A DNA stretch of 64,000 nucleotides from Epithemia pelagica (lineage: Eukaryota > Bacillariophyta > Bacillariophyceae > Surirellales > Surirellaceae), in contig OX337234.1 in NCBI GenBank assembly GCA_946965045.2, forward strand, positions 1,984,001 to 2,048,000, in the 5' to 3' direction. A program made the translations under genes and the position numbers. Below, one piece after another: positions 32,501 to 41,732 of this stretch (position 1 is its first letter; the number at the start of each line of letters is the position of its first letter). The notes under the pieces were generated by a model. The model did not search any database and was not told where the DNA came from. It worked only from the letters and a program-made list of their open reading frames with translations.

Positions 32501-35500
32501 GGTAACCTCAGTTTGGTTGTTGTTTTCCTTTTCTGTGATCCTCGTTTTGTGTTTTCGTTCCATGATGCACTGGGCCTTGTCCTTTGAGTCACAGTATTGC
32601 CCCCTTTGTCCGTTCGCTTGTGCGTCTTTCGTCGCCCTCTGTTTGCGAAAGGGAGGTGCACGTGGACGCAACCCTTTTTCGCGTGCGATGTTTGGTCCCA
32701 ACCAGATACGACGACGTCGCAAGACTCGGATTTATCACGTACGACGGCGCTTTACCACACAGAGTATGGCCTTTAACGTCGTAACGGATTCGACGGTTAC
32801 ATGGGCTGGTACGATTGATATTCAACGGACCCCCTTTACTAAAGCCAGAGCGCGCCTTCCAAGACGACGCGCAAGGCGAGGCAAGAAACCGAAACACAAG
32901 AAAGCTACCATACCACGAAGAAGTGCAACGGATAGCTATGAGTTTAACCTCCAAGGAATCTATGTCCCTACAACGTGGACAATACAACAAGAGGAGCCGC
33001 CAGATCGAACATCAGAGCGACTTTCTCGTTGGTTTGGAACGATGGAGGAGCTGGAAGATGCCATCTCCAAGCCTTGGCCAAGAAAAGGTCCAGATCCTCT
33101 AGCCCAGTTCCACGCTATACGGGTACTGAGTGGGTCACCTTTCTCCAAAAGTCATGCACCAAAGAAACGCATGCAGAAAGCAATGATTGCTGCTGCCAAG
33201 CTGACTGGTGCTGTGCCTTCCCAAGTCAATCAAGGATCACTGCCACCTTTGCTGCAGCAACGCATGTCAGTCTATCTCAATGCAGCCGATGATGCCGACC
33301 TTCCTGTAGTGATTGATACAGGAGCATCAACGTCTTTGACTCCTCGGCTGGAAGATTTCGATGGACCAATCAAGGATTGCGAGACAACCGAGCTCAATGG
33401 ATTGTCGAGTACAACGACTGTGGTTGGAGTAGGGATGGCTGCCTGGACACTGAAGGACGTGTTTGGAGTGGTACGAACCATCCGAACACGTGCCTATTAC
33501 GTTCCAGAGGCGCAAATCCGCCTGTTTAGCCCCCAAACCTACTTCCAAGAACAAGCCAAAGGTGAATTGTCGGTTAATGCCTTCCGTTCCAGGTTGACTC
33601 TTCATGATGGAAGCGAACTAGAGTTTCCTTTTCATCCCAACAGCAATCTCCCCTTAATGCTGTCTGGCCGCCAAACCAAGATGGGACTTGCCTTTGAAGA
33701 TGTCATGGCATTGTCCAAAGAGTTTGATTGTCATGGTTTGATGTCGGTGGCGGACGAAGTGAATCAAAATGTAACACAGGCTCAAAGAGAGCTGTTGACA
33801 TGGCACTGGAAGCTAGGCCATGCGAATTTTGAGTGGATCCAAGATTTGTGTCGAGATCCTAAAACCGATCGACGCCGAATCCTTCGGACACGACACCGTC
33901 ACGTGTCAAGTTGTCCCGTCAACGGTTTGCGATGTGCCGCCTGTCAATTGGGAAAACAGCGGCGTCGCGGTGCAAACACACAGCACACTAACACCAAGGA
34001 TGGTCGTTTTATGGTCACTCGGTCAAATAATCTTCGTCCCGGTGACTGCGTCAGTCTTGACCAATATGACTCGACGTTGACTGGCCGTCTTCCGCATACA
34101 CGCGGCAAAGAACCAAAGAAGGACCAGTACACTGGCGGCACGCTCTTTATCGACCATGCTACGGGACTGATGCATTGTGTACATCAAGTCTCCCTAAACA
34201 CTGGTGAAACCATCGAAGCCAAACTTCAGTTCGAACGGTTTGCACAGGACCATGGAGTCACCGTCAAGTCGTATCTGGCGGATAATGCCCCTTTTGGCAA
34301 TACCAAGTTTGTGGACGCAGTGAAACATGCTGGTCAGTCCCTGTCGTTTTCTGGAGTTGGGGCCCATCACCAAAATGGTGTGGCCGAGCGCGGCGTTCGT
34401 ACGGTAACCTCTTGGGCCCGTACTATGATGCTACACGCTGTGCTGCACTGGCCTGAGCATGCTCACGACTTAAGCCTCTGGCCATTTGCCCTCAACCACG
34501 CAGTATGGATGTGGAATAACCTTCCCAAGCGTGGCTCGTTTATGGCCCCGCTTGAACTTTTCTCTGGCACAGTCTTCCCTACCTTGGACCATCTACATCG
34601 AAGCCATGTGTGGGGATGCCCAGTCTATGTACTGGACCCCAAGATTCAGGACGGAAAGAAGCTCCCTAAATGGTCGCCACGTGCCCGACGAGGGCAATAT
34701 CTTGGCGTTTCTCCCGACCATTCTAGCACAGTGGGCTTAATTCTGAATATTGCGACTGGCTATGTTAGCCCGCAATATCACGTCGTCTACGACGACCTCT
34801 TTTCAAGTGTTCCTAATGCCGAAACCGGCGGCGTCCTACAACAAGATATGTTTACTGGGTCTTTTTGGGACCAGTTGGTGGCCTCTGGTCTGGAGCGAAT
34901 TGATGATGGTGACTTTGAGGACGAGCAGCCTCAGCCACCACCCCTCCACCAAGATTGGCTCACTCCTGAAGAGATTGATGCCCTACGGCACCAACAAAAC
35001 GACATGGCTCGTATTAACCCCTTGCCTATGCCTCCTATCCTTCCTCCACGCGCCCCTGCTCCAGAGGGAGCGGCCGCTCCAGAGGGAGCTCTGGTGCCCT
35101 TGGCTCCAGAGGGAGAGGACAATGGTCATGGTGAGATCAACGATGTGGAACCTCTTTTTCCTCCCCTTGATTTGGATGTGGAGCCAAATCCACCAGCAGC
35201 TCCTCCTGACGACGATCCCCAGGACTTGATTCCTCCTTTGGTGATGGATGGAGTATGGGACGGCCCAAACAACTCCACCATTGACTCTGGAGACGAAGTT
35301 GTGATTTTTGAGAATGAGGAGCAGGATGTGGAAGATCCAGTCCGGGCACAGGAGAAAATGAGACGTGCCCAGCACCTGGAACAGCCGGATGAAATGCATT
35401 TTGGTCGTGGCAAGCGCGCACGCAAGCCCAATCCTAAGTATGCTGCGTACTCGCGCGAACGGTGGAAAGAACACGCCTTATTTGGTCACGACGATTATGC

Positions 35501-38500
35501 GCGACTCAAGGTGAAACGTGACTGCCTTAACGATTCATTCCTGGCAAGACTTGATTGGACCTCAACCATTCGTGACCTCAAGTCATCTCAGTCAACGCTG
35601 ATGAGTCGCATCCTAGCTTTGAACACCAACCCTAAGACGGGAACTGTGGAAGCTATGCATCCGATGTTCCTCATTACCAAGGCCGACGCAGCAGATAACC
35701 CACGATGGAACGAAGCCATGAGTGGACCAGATGCTGCTGGCTTCATGGAAGCATGCAAGAAGGAGATCGATACGCTATTCCGCCTGATGAAAGCCTGGAT
35801 AGTCGTCGATCGCGAACCTTGGATGAACGTCATCCCATCAACTTGGGCGTTCAAGAGGAAGCGTTTCCCAGATGGAACGGTCAAGAAGTTGAAAGCACGA
35901 TTCTGTGCTCGTGGAGATTACCAGGTGGAAGGGATAGACTTCTTCGACACCTTTGCTCCAGTGGTGAACTGGACTACAGTCCGCCTAATGCTTATCCTGT
36001 CGATTATCCTTAACCTTGCAACGGTGCAGGTAGACTATACTGCGGCATTCCTTCACGCCCCAATTGATCGTGATCCCAAATGGGACTCAATGACACGTCA
36101 AGAGCGGGAAAGGAGCGGTGTCTACGTTGAGATGCCCAGAGGATTCGGACAAGACGGCAAAGTACTGAAGCTGAAGCGTTCACTGTACGGCCTGAAACAA
36201 GCCCCACGGAATTTCTTTCAACACTTCAAAGGGCAATTGGAACGAGTCGGCTTTGTTGCCCAGGACTCGGTTGATCCATGCCTATTTATTTCGGACAAGG
36301 TAATAGCCGTAGTCTATGTGGATGACACGCTATTTTACAGTCCCAAGAGAGAGTACATTGATGAGGTACTCAATAGACTGAAAACCGAAGAGCACGCAGA
36401 ACTCGATGTTGAGGATAGCGTTGCTGGTTTTCTGGGTGTCCATATTGAAAGGGACGAGACCCAAGGAACAATCAAGCTGGTACAGAAGGGCTTGATTAAA
36501 CGCATCTTAGAGGCCCTACAAGTTGGTGACTTGGACCGGAGTTGTACCCCAGCTCTTTCTAAGCCCCTGGTAGAGGACAAGAATGGAGATCCCCCACAAG
36601 GCAGATACAATTATGCAAGTGTGATTGGGATGCTACAATATTTACAGGCACACAGTCGCCCCGACATTACCTATGCGGTGAGCCAATGTGCACGCTTTGC
36701 TTTCAGTCCAAAGAGATCCCATGAGCAAGCGGTTGAAAAGATTGGACAGTACCTTAAGCACACGCAAGACCAAGGACTGATCCTTAAGCCCGCCACAAGT
36801 CTGGACATCGATTGTTTTGTCGACGCCGACTTCGCTGGATTGTGGCCATATGAAGAAAAGCTGGACTCGACCTGTGTGAAAAGTCGTACAGGATTTGTGA
36901 TCTGTCTGGCAAATTGTCCCATGGTTTGGACAAGCAAACTACAAACATCCATTGCCTTGAGCACTATGGAGGCCGAATATAACGCACTGAGTGAGTCGTT
37001 GAAATCGGTCCTACCACTACAAGAGTTGCTGACCCACGTTGCAGAAGGAGTTGGGCTCAGCAAAGAATACACAACAACATTTAAAACGACAATCTGGGAA
37101 GATAACATGGGAGCCTTGACTTTGGCCAATCTAGAACCCGGGCGGATCACACCACGATCGAAATACTACGCTGTTAAGATTCATTGGTTTCGACAGCATA
37201 TCAGTGATCGGCTGCGAGTCGTCAAAGTGGATACGACACAACAACGCGCCGACATCTTGACGAAAGGTCTCACACAAACCACATTCGAACACATTCGGAA
37301 GCTCCTCTGTGGGTGGTGACCAAATCTATTCTCACAATTTACACATCTCAAAGCCATTATCTCATCCGTGTTCGGCTGAGAGGGAGTGAAAAAGGGCGCG
37401 ACCTAATGGAGACTAGCCATAGGGCTGACGTATAGGGTCGACGTCACCTTGCCCAACCAGCCTCACACTCTGGATGACGCACTACTTGCATATCTTTTAG
37501 GAACGTACGAACTAGGTAATCTTCTATCATAATTTTACGAATACATACCCTTTTCAGTACGTACTGCTGTGTGGGGGTCGAAATTGAGTTCTGTTTGTTC
37601 CTTTTGTCTGATTTTCCCTTCTTCTGCAACAGGTCTGTACCGAAACCAAACGCTTAAGCTATTGGATATATCTGACAATGCGATTTCAGGAAGAGAGGCA
37701 TCTCGAATCTTGGGCGATCTTTTGAGACGAAATCGATCGTTGGAGCAACTTGATATTAACGACAACAGTTGGTCTAATCGGGCTGGGATAAGATCATTTG
37801 CCACCGCACTGGCACGCAATCAAGCTCTCACCTCGTTGAACTTGTCGGGCTGTGGTTTAGGCAGCGCGGCATTGGAGATACTTTCGAGACATGGTCTACG
37901 AAACAACCAGCATTTAGAGTGCCTCAGCTTAAATTCCAATACTATCGGCGATCGCGGCTTACAATCGCTCATTGAGGCTCTCCAAGGGTCGAACTTAGTT
38001 CGTTTCCTGTGTTTAGAACATACTGGTTTGAGTGATGTTGGTGGTAAGTGGAGAATCTCAAATGCAAATTACGAACTCGTCCGAAAAGAAAATTGACCCA
38101 TGTGTTTCTCCTACGAACCAGGTTTGTTGTTGGCTAGCTTTCTGAGCAATTCTAGATGCCAATTGAAACATCTTTCTGTGATTGGAAACTCTCTGGGGGA
38201 TGATACAGTTGTTGCAATCGCACATGCATTAGAGACAAACCAGGAGCTGGAAGCCTTGAACATGGCTGAGACCAACTTTGGCAAAGAAGGAATCGAGGCG
38301 CTTTGTGTAGCCCTACGAACGAACAAAACCTTGAAAAGCATATCTTTCACGTTTCGGGATGCCACATGTCTCTTTATGTGGCATGAAACCCTTAGAGTGA
38401 ACGAAGGGTTGGTCGAAGTACATGCACTATCGTATGCAGATACAATCTCGCCGGAAGTCCAATCCCAACTGGACTTTTATGCCTGGCGTAATCAGTGCAG

Positions 38501-38681
38501 ACCCTTGATGAAGCTTTCATTGTCAAAATCAAAAGTCGACGCCGTATGGGCGCCTGCCTTGTGCCGTTTGTCTCGAAAATCGCAGTACTCCACACTATAC
38601 CATGTTCTTCGGTCCATTTTACCCGGTCACTCTCATGGTATTCATGGTCGGAAACGACAGGCGCCCGACTCGGACGAATGA
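29552..38681 (+). CDS. LRR protein (ribonuclease-inhibitor/NLRC3 type) with a copia element in intron 1
   Basis: Exons 29552-30452, 37633-38043 and 38122-38681 join in phases 1 and 1 to give 623 residues. Intron 1 (30453-37632, 7180 nt) contains a full retrotransposon; without it the intron would be 76 nt. Intron 2 is 78 nt. The first join reads LLANGLYRNQTLKLLDISDNAISG, a continuous LRR, and the second reads SDVGGLLLASFLSNS. Repeats of the LxxLxLxxNxIxxxGxxxLAxxL type run through the protein (LKRLNLASNYIQTEGFALLANG, LECLSLNSNTIGDRGLQSLIEAL). It starts MGGSVSS, a possible N-myristoylation signal. No nucleotide-binding or signalling domain is present. If the intron is not removed the frame stops at TGA 30458-30460, giving a 302-residue product. 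The function is probably protein binding. Confidence 0.86.
30453..30457. repeat. Left target-site duplication (GTACG)
   Basis: The five bases before the 5' LTR equal the five after the 3' LTR (37557-37561). They are also the first five bases of the splice donor of intron 1. Confidence 0.92.
30458..30626 (+). repeat. 5' LTR, 169 bp
   Basis: Begins TGAAAAGGG, ends CCCTTTTCA. Identical to the 3' LTR except for one A fewer in the first A run. The LTR is very short, and no TATA box is obvious. Confidence 0.95.
30627..30649 (+). other. Primer binding site, likely half-tRNA initiator Met type
   Basis: Directly after the LTR comes GGTTATGAGCCCAAGC. Its complement contains GGGCTCATAACC, the anticodon-arm sequence of eukaryotic initiator tRNA-Met. 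Drosophila copia is known to prime from a 5' half of this tRNA, with a PBS that also begins GGTTATGGGCCC. Priming from the 3' acceptor end (TGG...) is not seen. Confidence 0.7.
30834..32426 (+). CDS. gag: Retrotransposon Gag polyprotein
   Basis: A 530-residue capsid/nucleocapsid precursor from ATG 30834 to TGA 32424-32426. The middle is helical and copia-Gag-like (for example LVTHTEQATKNLVDTVENL). A single zinc knuckle CWNCGGEHTIKDC (CX2CX4HX4C) lies at about 386-398, followed by a basic tail. It assembles the virus-like particle that packages element RNA. The TGA is in the same frame as pol, which continues without a further stop. Confidence 0.92.
   Translation: METIADFLRVRAAAEDSSLDSGSTTIPGWSSSEDSSLSSIETMSNKVIINGEEVEVNTSATRSEDVETALFKKEDREGMGAEKRQELFSKAATSTPAKFDLLSANITDVKQLEECYNLNLLVSRLKSQHIMYDMHDVFTIVVPDGTGPNLKTNTTPKDLYLFYADLSEEEVAASNEWYSTWPSKSWYRENLMLTAKQLEASMKNSLWTKVYERYKRYKTEQQGGPLLFVIMMKLLVTHTEQATKNLVDTVENLKISKVRGENVSKIVSLILGAHERLEAISNVPDDFSKTVLKVLQTSSVDQFNKVFELIESQARIAGALTRSTPSTQAQFQIPSVEALLDLAEQEYLSLCRSNDWTGSKTRGSPSTFTADSLTADSGGSRKWKPVCWNCGGEHTIKDCPKPKNEALIEANRQKYQAKKKAGAGKGNGDRNRSSNKWRPPSSDENGKRIIDGKTMHWDATTKRWNKPQGNVANDQAAPATDSSTSTSQVRFAGATANVAATGSAATTHAQSRRVLERTLESLMTQVQNLS
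32424..32502 (+). promoter_or_regulatory. Gag stop codon with downstream hairpins, candidate readthrough signal
   Basis: TGA 32424-32426 is followed after four bases by GTGGCC (32431-32436), which pairs with GGCCAC (32457-32462). The inner arms GTCGAC (32437-32442) and GTCGAT (32448-32453) also pair, counting one G-U, with a five-base loop and a three-base bulge. A second inverted repeat CCCAGG/CCTGGG spans 32484-32502. Frame zero stays open from the TGA into pol. Confidence 0.6.
32562..37319 (+). CDS. pol: Retrotransposon Pol polyprotein (protease, integrase, reverse transcriptase, RNase H)
   Basis: The first ATG after the gag stop is 32562, but the frame is open from 32427 and shared with gag, so this is probably made as Gag-Pol by readthrough of TGA. 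The protease carries DTGAST (about 33314). The integrase zinc motif is HWKLGHANF...CAACQLG (about 33800-33960), and its core acidic residues lie in CVSLDQYDS, LADNAPFG and HHQNGVAERGV. The reverse transcriptase has the motifs LKARFCARGDYQ, QVDYTAAFLHA, SLYGLKQAPR and the catalytic YVDD (about 36316-36327). RNase H has DADFAG and STMEAEYNA. All catalytic residues appear intact. It copies element RNA to cDNA and integrates it. A proline-rich acidic segment lies between integrase and reverse transcriptase. Confidence 0.95.
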   Translation: MMHWALSFESQYCPLCPFACASFVALCLRKGGARGRNPFSRAMFGPNQIRRRRKTRIYHVRRRFTTQSMAFNVVTDSTVTWAGTIDIQRTPFTKARARLPRRRARRGKKPKHKKATIPRRSATDSYEFNLQGIYVPTTWTIQQEEPPDRTSERLSRWFGTMEELEDAISKPWPRKGPDPLAQFHAIRVLSGSPFSKSHAPKKRMQKAMIAAAKLTGAVPSQVNQGSLPPLLQQRMSVYLNAADDADLPVVIDTGASTSLTPRLEDFDGPIKDCETTELNGLSSTTTVVGVGMAAWTLKDVFGVVRTIRTRAYYVPEAQIRLFSPQTYFQEQAKGELSVNAFRSRLTLHDGSELEFPFHPNSNLPLMLSGRQTKMGLAFEDVMALSKEFDCHGLMSVADEVNQNVTQAQRELLTWHWKLGHANFEWIQDLCRDPKTDRRRILRTRHRHVSSCPVNGLRCAACQLGKQRRRGANTQHTNTKDGRFMVTRSNNLRPGDCVSLDQYDSTLTGRLPHTRGKEPKKDQYTGGTLFIDHATGLMHCVHQVSLNTGETIEAKLQFERFAQDHGVTVKSYLADNAPFGNTKFVDAVKHAGQSLSFSGVGAHHQNGVAERGVRTVTSWARTMMLHAVLHWPEHAHDLSLWPFALNHAVWMWNNLPKRGSFMAPLELFSGTVFPTLDHLHRSHVWGCPVYVLDPKIQDGKKLPKWSPRARRGQYLGVSPDHSSTVGLILNIATGYVSPQYHVVYDDLFSSVPNAETGGVLQQDMFTGSFWDQLVASGLERIDDGDFEDEQPQPPPLHQDWLTPEEIDALRHQQNDMARINPLPMPPILPPRAPAPEGAAAPEGALVPLAPEGEDNGHGEINDVEPLFPPLDLDVEPNPPAAPPDDDPQDLIPPLVMDGVWDGPNNSTIDSGDEVVIFENEEQDVEDPVRAQEKMRRAQHLEQPDEMHFGRGKRARKPNPKYAAYSRERWKEHALFGHDDYARLKVKRDCLNDSFLARLDWTSTIRDLKSSQSTLMSRILALNTNPKTGTVEAMHPMFLITKADAADNPRWNEAMSGPDAAGFMEACKKEIDTLFRLMKAWIVVDREPWMNVIPSTWAFKRKRFPDGTVKKLKARFCARGDYQVEGIDFFDTFAPVVNWTTVRLMLILSIILNLATVQVDYTAAFLHAPIDRDPKWDSMTRQERERSGVYVEMPRGFGQDGKVLKLKRSLYGLKQAPRNFFQHFKGQLERVGFVAQDSVDPCLFISDKVIAVVYVDDTLFYSPKREYIDEVLNRLKTEEHAELDVEDSVAGFLGVHIERDETQGTIKLVQKGLIKRILEALQVGDLDRSCTPALSKPLVEDKNGDPPQGRYNYASVIGMLQYLQAHSRPDITYAVSQCARFAFSPKRSHEQAVEKIGQYLKHTQDQGLILKPATSLDIDCFVDADFAGLWPYEEKLDSTCVKSRTGFVICLANCPMVWTSKLQTSIALSTMEAEYNALSESLKSVLPLQELLTHVAEGVGLSKEYTTTFKTTIWEDNMGALTLANLEPGRITPRSKYYAVKIHWFRQHISDRLRVVKVDTTQQRADILTKGLTQTTFEHIRKLLCGW
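37378..37386 (+). other. Polypurine tract
   Basis: The nine purines GAGAGGGAG sit directly before the 3' LTR, where the plus-strand primer is expected. Confidence 0.75.
37387..37556 (+). repeat. 3' LTR, 170 bp
   Basis: Begins TGAAAAAGGG, ends CCCTTTTCA, and differs from the 5' LTR only by one extra A. Confidence 0.95.
37557..37561. repeat. Right target-site duplication (GTACG)
   Basis: Continues as GTACGTACTGC, the presumed original start of the 76-nt intron, so this copy still looks like a splice donor. Confidence 0.92.
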
Positions 38682-38951
38682 CTCTCTTTTATGGGTATTG
38701 CTATTCAATGAATGCTTTCGCACAGTCCGAAATGTCTCCTACAGGATGCAACTGTTTGTCGAACATTGGATGTCGACACCCGGTTGGTTGGAGCTGAGAT
38801 CCCCTCACCGCATCTGGTAGCCTATACCGTATCTAGTTTACAGGCGTATCTATAGACGACGTTTTCACATGTGACACACGTTCGTAGTAGTAAGAATGAT
38901 CGAAACGGCTCGAATGCGACGGAACGCCACACATGTACGCCACGAGGGACG

Positions 38952-41191
38952 CTACTCGTTCAACTGATAGACGGAAACTGCTCCCGATGGTCCGGCCAAT
39001 GGCATTCCTGCAATGCAGTCATCCACAAAAATGTGAATTGTATTTTGTGAGTAGGATGTGCGACAACACGGTGCAACTGCCACAGCACCGTTTGGTTTGT
39101 GTTACGTACCAACGACCAGATGGGTCCCTTCTTGTTGATCAATGGCAATGGACGTGGCAAAGGCATCTCCTCCTCCCACTTGATTCGATTCCACCGCATC
39201 GGGTAGGACAATCCACGTACTGGTCAAGTCATCATATTCAAACACGTAGACAAGGCCCGCGGAGACCGTGGATGCCGGTACTCCCACAAAGAGTCTGGTT
39301 CCGTCATGATTCAATTGGACACTGGCTCCAAAGGAGGCTAGGACACCATACGTGACTCCCTGCAACACATTATTGGTCCCGTAGGCTTCCCATTCCAAGG
39401 GAATAGGGTTCCAACGAAGCAAGACAACCTCATTCAAATGTCCATTCTGAGATCCCAGGACCAAGGACTTGGCATTGGCCGAAAAACTCTGGACAGATCC
39501 ACCAGCTCCTTGACCACTCACAGCCGCTTGTGTGAACATGGTATTGGCAATGCTTTGTGGCATTCCGTACCCCGCAGTGGAGGCAAAATCGGTACCGGCG
39601 ACGGATTGCACAGCCACAATGGATTCGGTTGCACCACCATTGACCGTAACACCCGCATATCCACAGACGAGCGCCGTTTCTTCATAATCAAAGGCCAACG
39701 ATCCACTGTCTGGCTTTTGTCCAAGAGGAATGGATCCGGTTTTGATCCATGCCTCCACGACCGTCCCTTGTGTCGTATGCGCCTGATTGTCCTTGTAAAT
39801 CTCCACCATGCCACCACTTGCTCCCACACCACTACTGTCATTCTCACTGGCCAACAAGACGGCCAAGAGTCGGCCTTGTGGTGAGAGTGCCATTTGGATC
39901 GGAACCCATGGAATCGATGGATCATCTCCAAAATTCCCCACACTTGCCGTCCACTCAAATGTTCCAGTCACATCTTGAGAATGATACAGGGACACGTGAT
40001 CCCCCTGTGTCACGGCCAATCGTCCCGCCTGTAGGGACAGAGCCTGTGTATGAGGGAGGTTGGTCGGAGGGTCGGGAAGGTCATCGACAATGGTTTGTTT
40101 CCAGACATAGTTGGAGACGGTACTATCGTAGCTATAAATGTGAAAGACACCGTCTATCCAAGACCAACGAAGAAAGAGAGAAGAAGCAACAAGAACAACA
40201 ACAACAACGCATCAAGGTGTCAACAGAGGGGACACGGGGTGAGTCATGACACGGGACAATGGGTTGGCCATTTCCTCGATCTCTGAGCAGCTACCAACAC
40301 ATCTTGCACACACTCATGAAAACAACAACAAGACGTACAATGATCCAGGGGATCCCCCACAAGGGCAGGTTCCGAGCGCATGGCCGCGACAAATTCATTG
40401 CCTGGCCCGTTCATGGCCACGAGACGTCCAAACTCCACGTCCACCGTACTACTACTCGAATTGTTGTTGCCCGGATCGTCTCCTCCGGCACTCGTAGGGG
40501 GAGGCTCCAACACGCCGGAAATGCTTGCAAAGGCTCGTGTGGTTGCACCAGCCGCTTGGGGCGATGCCGTGGGTGGTTCGGTCGTGGTGGTGGTGTTGTC
40601 GGCGTCGATATCGTCATTGCCAATATCATTGTACTGGTCGTCTGGGGTGGCATTGACCGTCGGACTGGCCGACGTGGGCAGGGAGGTGGTCCACCACGAG
40701 GATGCCACGGGGGACTGTGTCGGTGGAGGTGGCACGTACACGGGAGGTGGTGTGGTTGGAACCGTCGGAGGACTGGGATTCCAGGGGTAATTGCCATTGC
40801 CATTGTTGTTATTCGAAGACTTGTTGTTGTTGTTGGTTTCTTCTTCTTGTTGTTGCTGTTGTTGGACACTCATGCCGGCCGCCAACGCCAAGGCCACCAA
40901 GAAAATACCTCCACAGACAATCCATCGGGCCCGAGACGGACAACAGGGACGTCGTTGTTGCAAATGACCGTGCGAGTATCCAATCTCATCTTCATCGTCA
41001 TCATCAAAGTCATGACGCATGACACCACTTTTTCCTCTCAATTCATCGTCGGCATAGGTGGCACCGGCATGATATTCTTGGTGGTCATTATCATCATCGT
41101 GGCCCGGCGCAATGTCCATGGGTGTCATTCGATTCCGGCGACGACCACCACCACTTGCCGTCGCATCTTCTTGATACGATCCATGCATCAT
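38952..41191 (-). CDS. Single-pass membrane protein with propeller-like ectodomain (three exons)
   Basis: Exons on the minus strand are 41191-40339, 40153-39110 and 39007-38952, joined in phase 1 both times, giving 650 residues. The introns are 185 nt (gtacgt...ggatag) and 102 nt (gtacgt...ttgcag). The joins restore similarity to the gene at 43112-45361, and the last exon encodes only about 18 residues ending VYQLNE. The N-terminus is acidic and cytoplasmic, one membrane segment spans about 90-110 (RWIVCGGIFLVALALAAG), then a Pro/Thr/Ser/Asn-rich stalk, then an ectodomain with FG-GAP-like blades (FGASVQLNHDGTRLFVGVPA, FATSIAIDQQEGTHLVVG). Such proteins resemble integrin-alpha-type propellers, but no binding site is identified. 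A surface role is likely. Confidence 0.82.
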
Positions 41192-41732
41192 CTTCTTCTT
41201 CTTCTTCGTGACACCAAATAATCTCTCTTGTCTTATACTATAGAAAATGGTTTGTTGCTTTGGTTCGTTTGTTGGACAGGAGTGTCAACACTCAGGAGGG
41301 ACGTGGAAGTCTTTAATGGTGTTCCTCTCTCCCACTTGGAACTCGAAAAAGTGACCATTACGGAAAAAAGACCCCCCAAAACGCACTGAAGTGCCCGTAC
41401 CAATTATCAAAAGTAGAATCCTCTTGGGAATTTCTATCAGCAGGCGCGCGCGGCCCATCGACGCAGGGCGGAGGTCGCCAAGACACAAACTATGATGGCA
41501 ACACAAATCTACCTTACCTATTCTACGCGAGCACCATTAGTTTGATCTCCAAACTCCAAAGGCTCGATTCTTTCTTTTTCTATACTCCTAGAGACTACAG
41601 CAAAGAGTAATGACAACATATACTAGAAGAGAAGACAACCTAGTTTGTCGGCTAAAGTGCATTTGGAGGATTGCTACCAAGTTCTTCAATTCTGAGTTCG
41701 AAGCGAGTCAGAACATTGGTTGTACAACCTCG
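41192..41732. other. Intergenic region
   Basis: A 73-residue minus-strand frame (41285-41506) contains ILLLIIGTGTSV, loosely like the start of a DUF498-type domain, but it is too short to call. The rest is AT-rich with no feature. Confidence 0.35.

Larger units (their letters stand above)
30458..37556 (+). mobile_element. Complete Ty1/copia LTR retrotransposon (7099 bp)
   Basis: The boundaries are fixed by 169/170-bp LTRs with inverted ends TGAAAAGGG...CCCTTTTCA and by a 5-bp GTACG target duplication. Order: 5' LTR, primer site, gag, pol (protease, integrase, reverse transcriptase, RNase H), purine tract, 3' LTR. Integrase before reverse transcriptase marks the Ty1/copia superfamily. The LTRs differ by one A in a homopolymer, and all coding domains look intact, so insertion was recent. 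It lies in sense orientation in an intron of the LRR gene. It resembles the CoDi elements known from diatoms, but the lineage was not checked. Confidence 0.96.

Noticed and set aside
40259-41221. 320-residue plus-strand frame over the propeller gene's first exon
   Set aside because: Antisense to the supported exon encoding the membrane segment; low-complexity shadow.
41285-41506. Minus-strand frame with ILLLIIGTGTSV, loosely like a DUF498 protein
   Set aside because: Only 73 residues with the family tail missing; similarity is limited to a short hydrophobic stretch.
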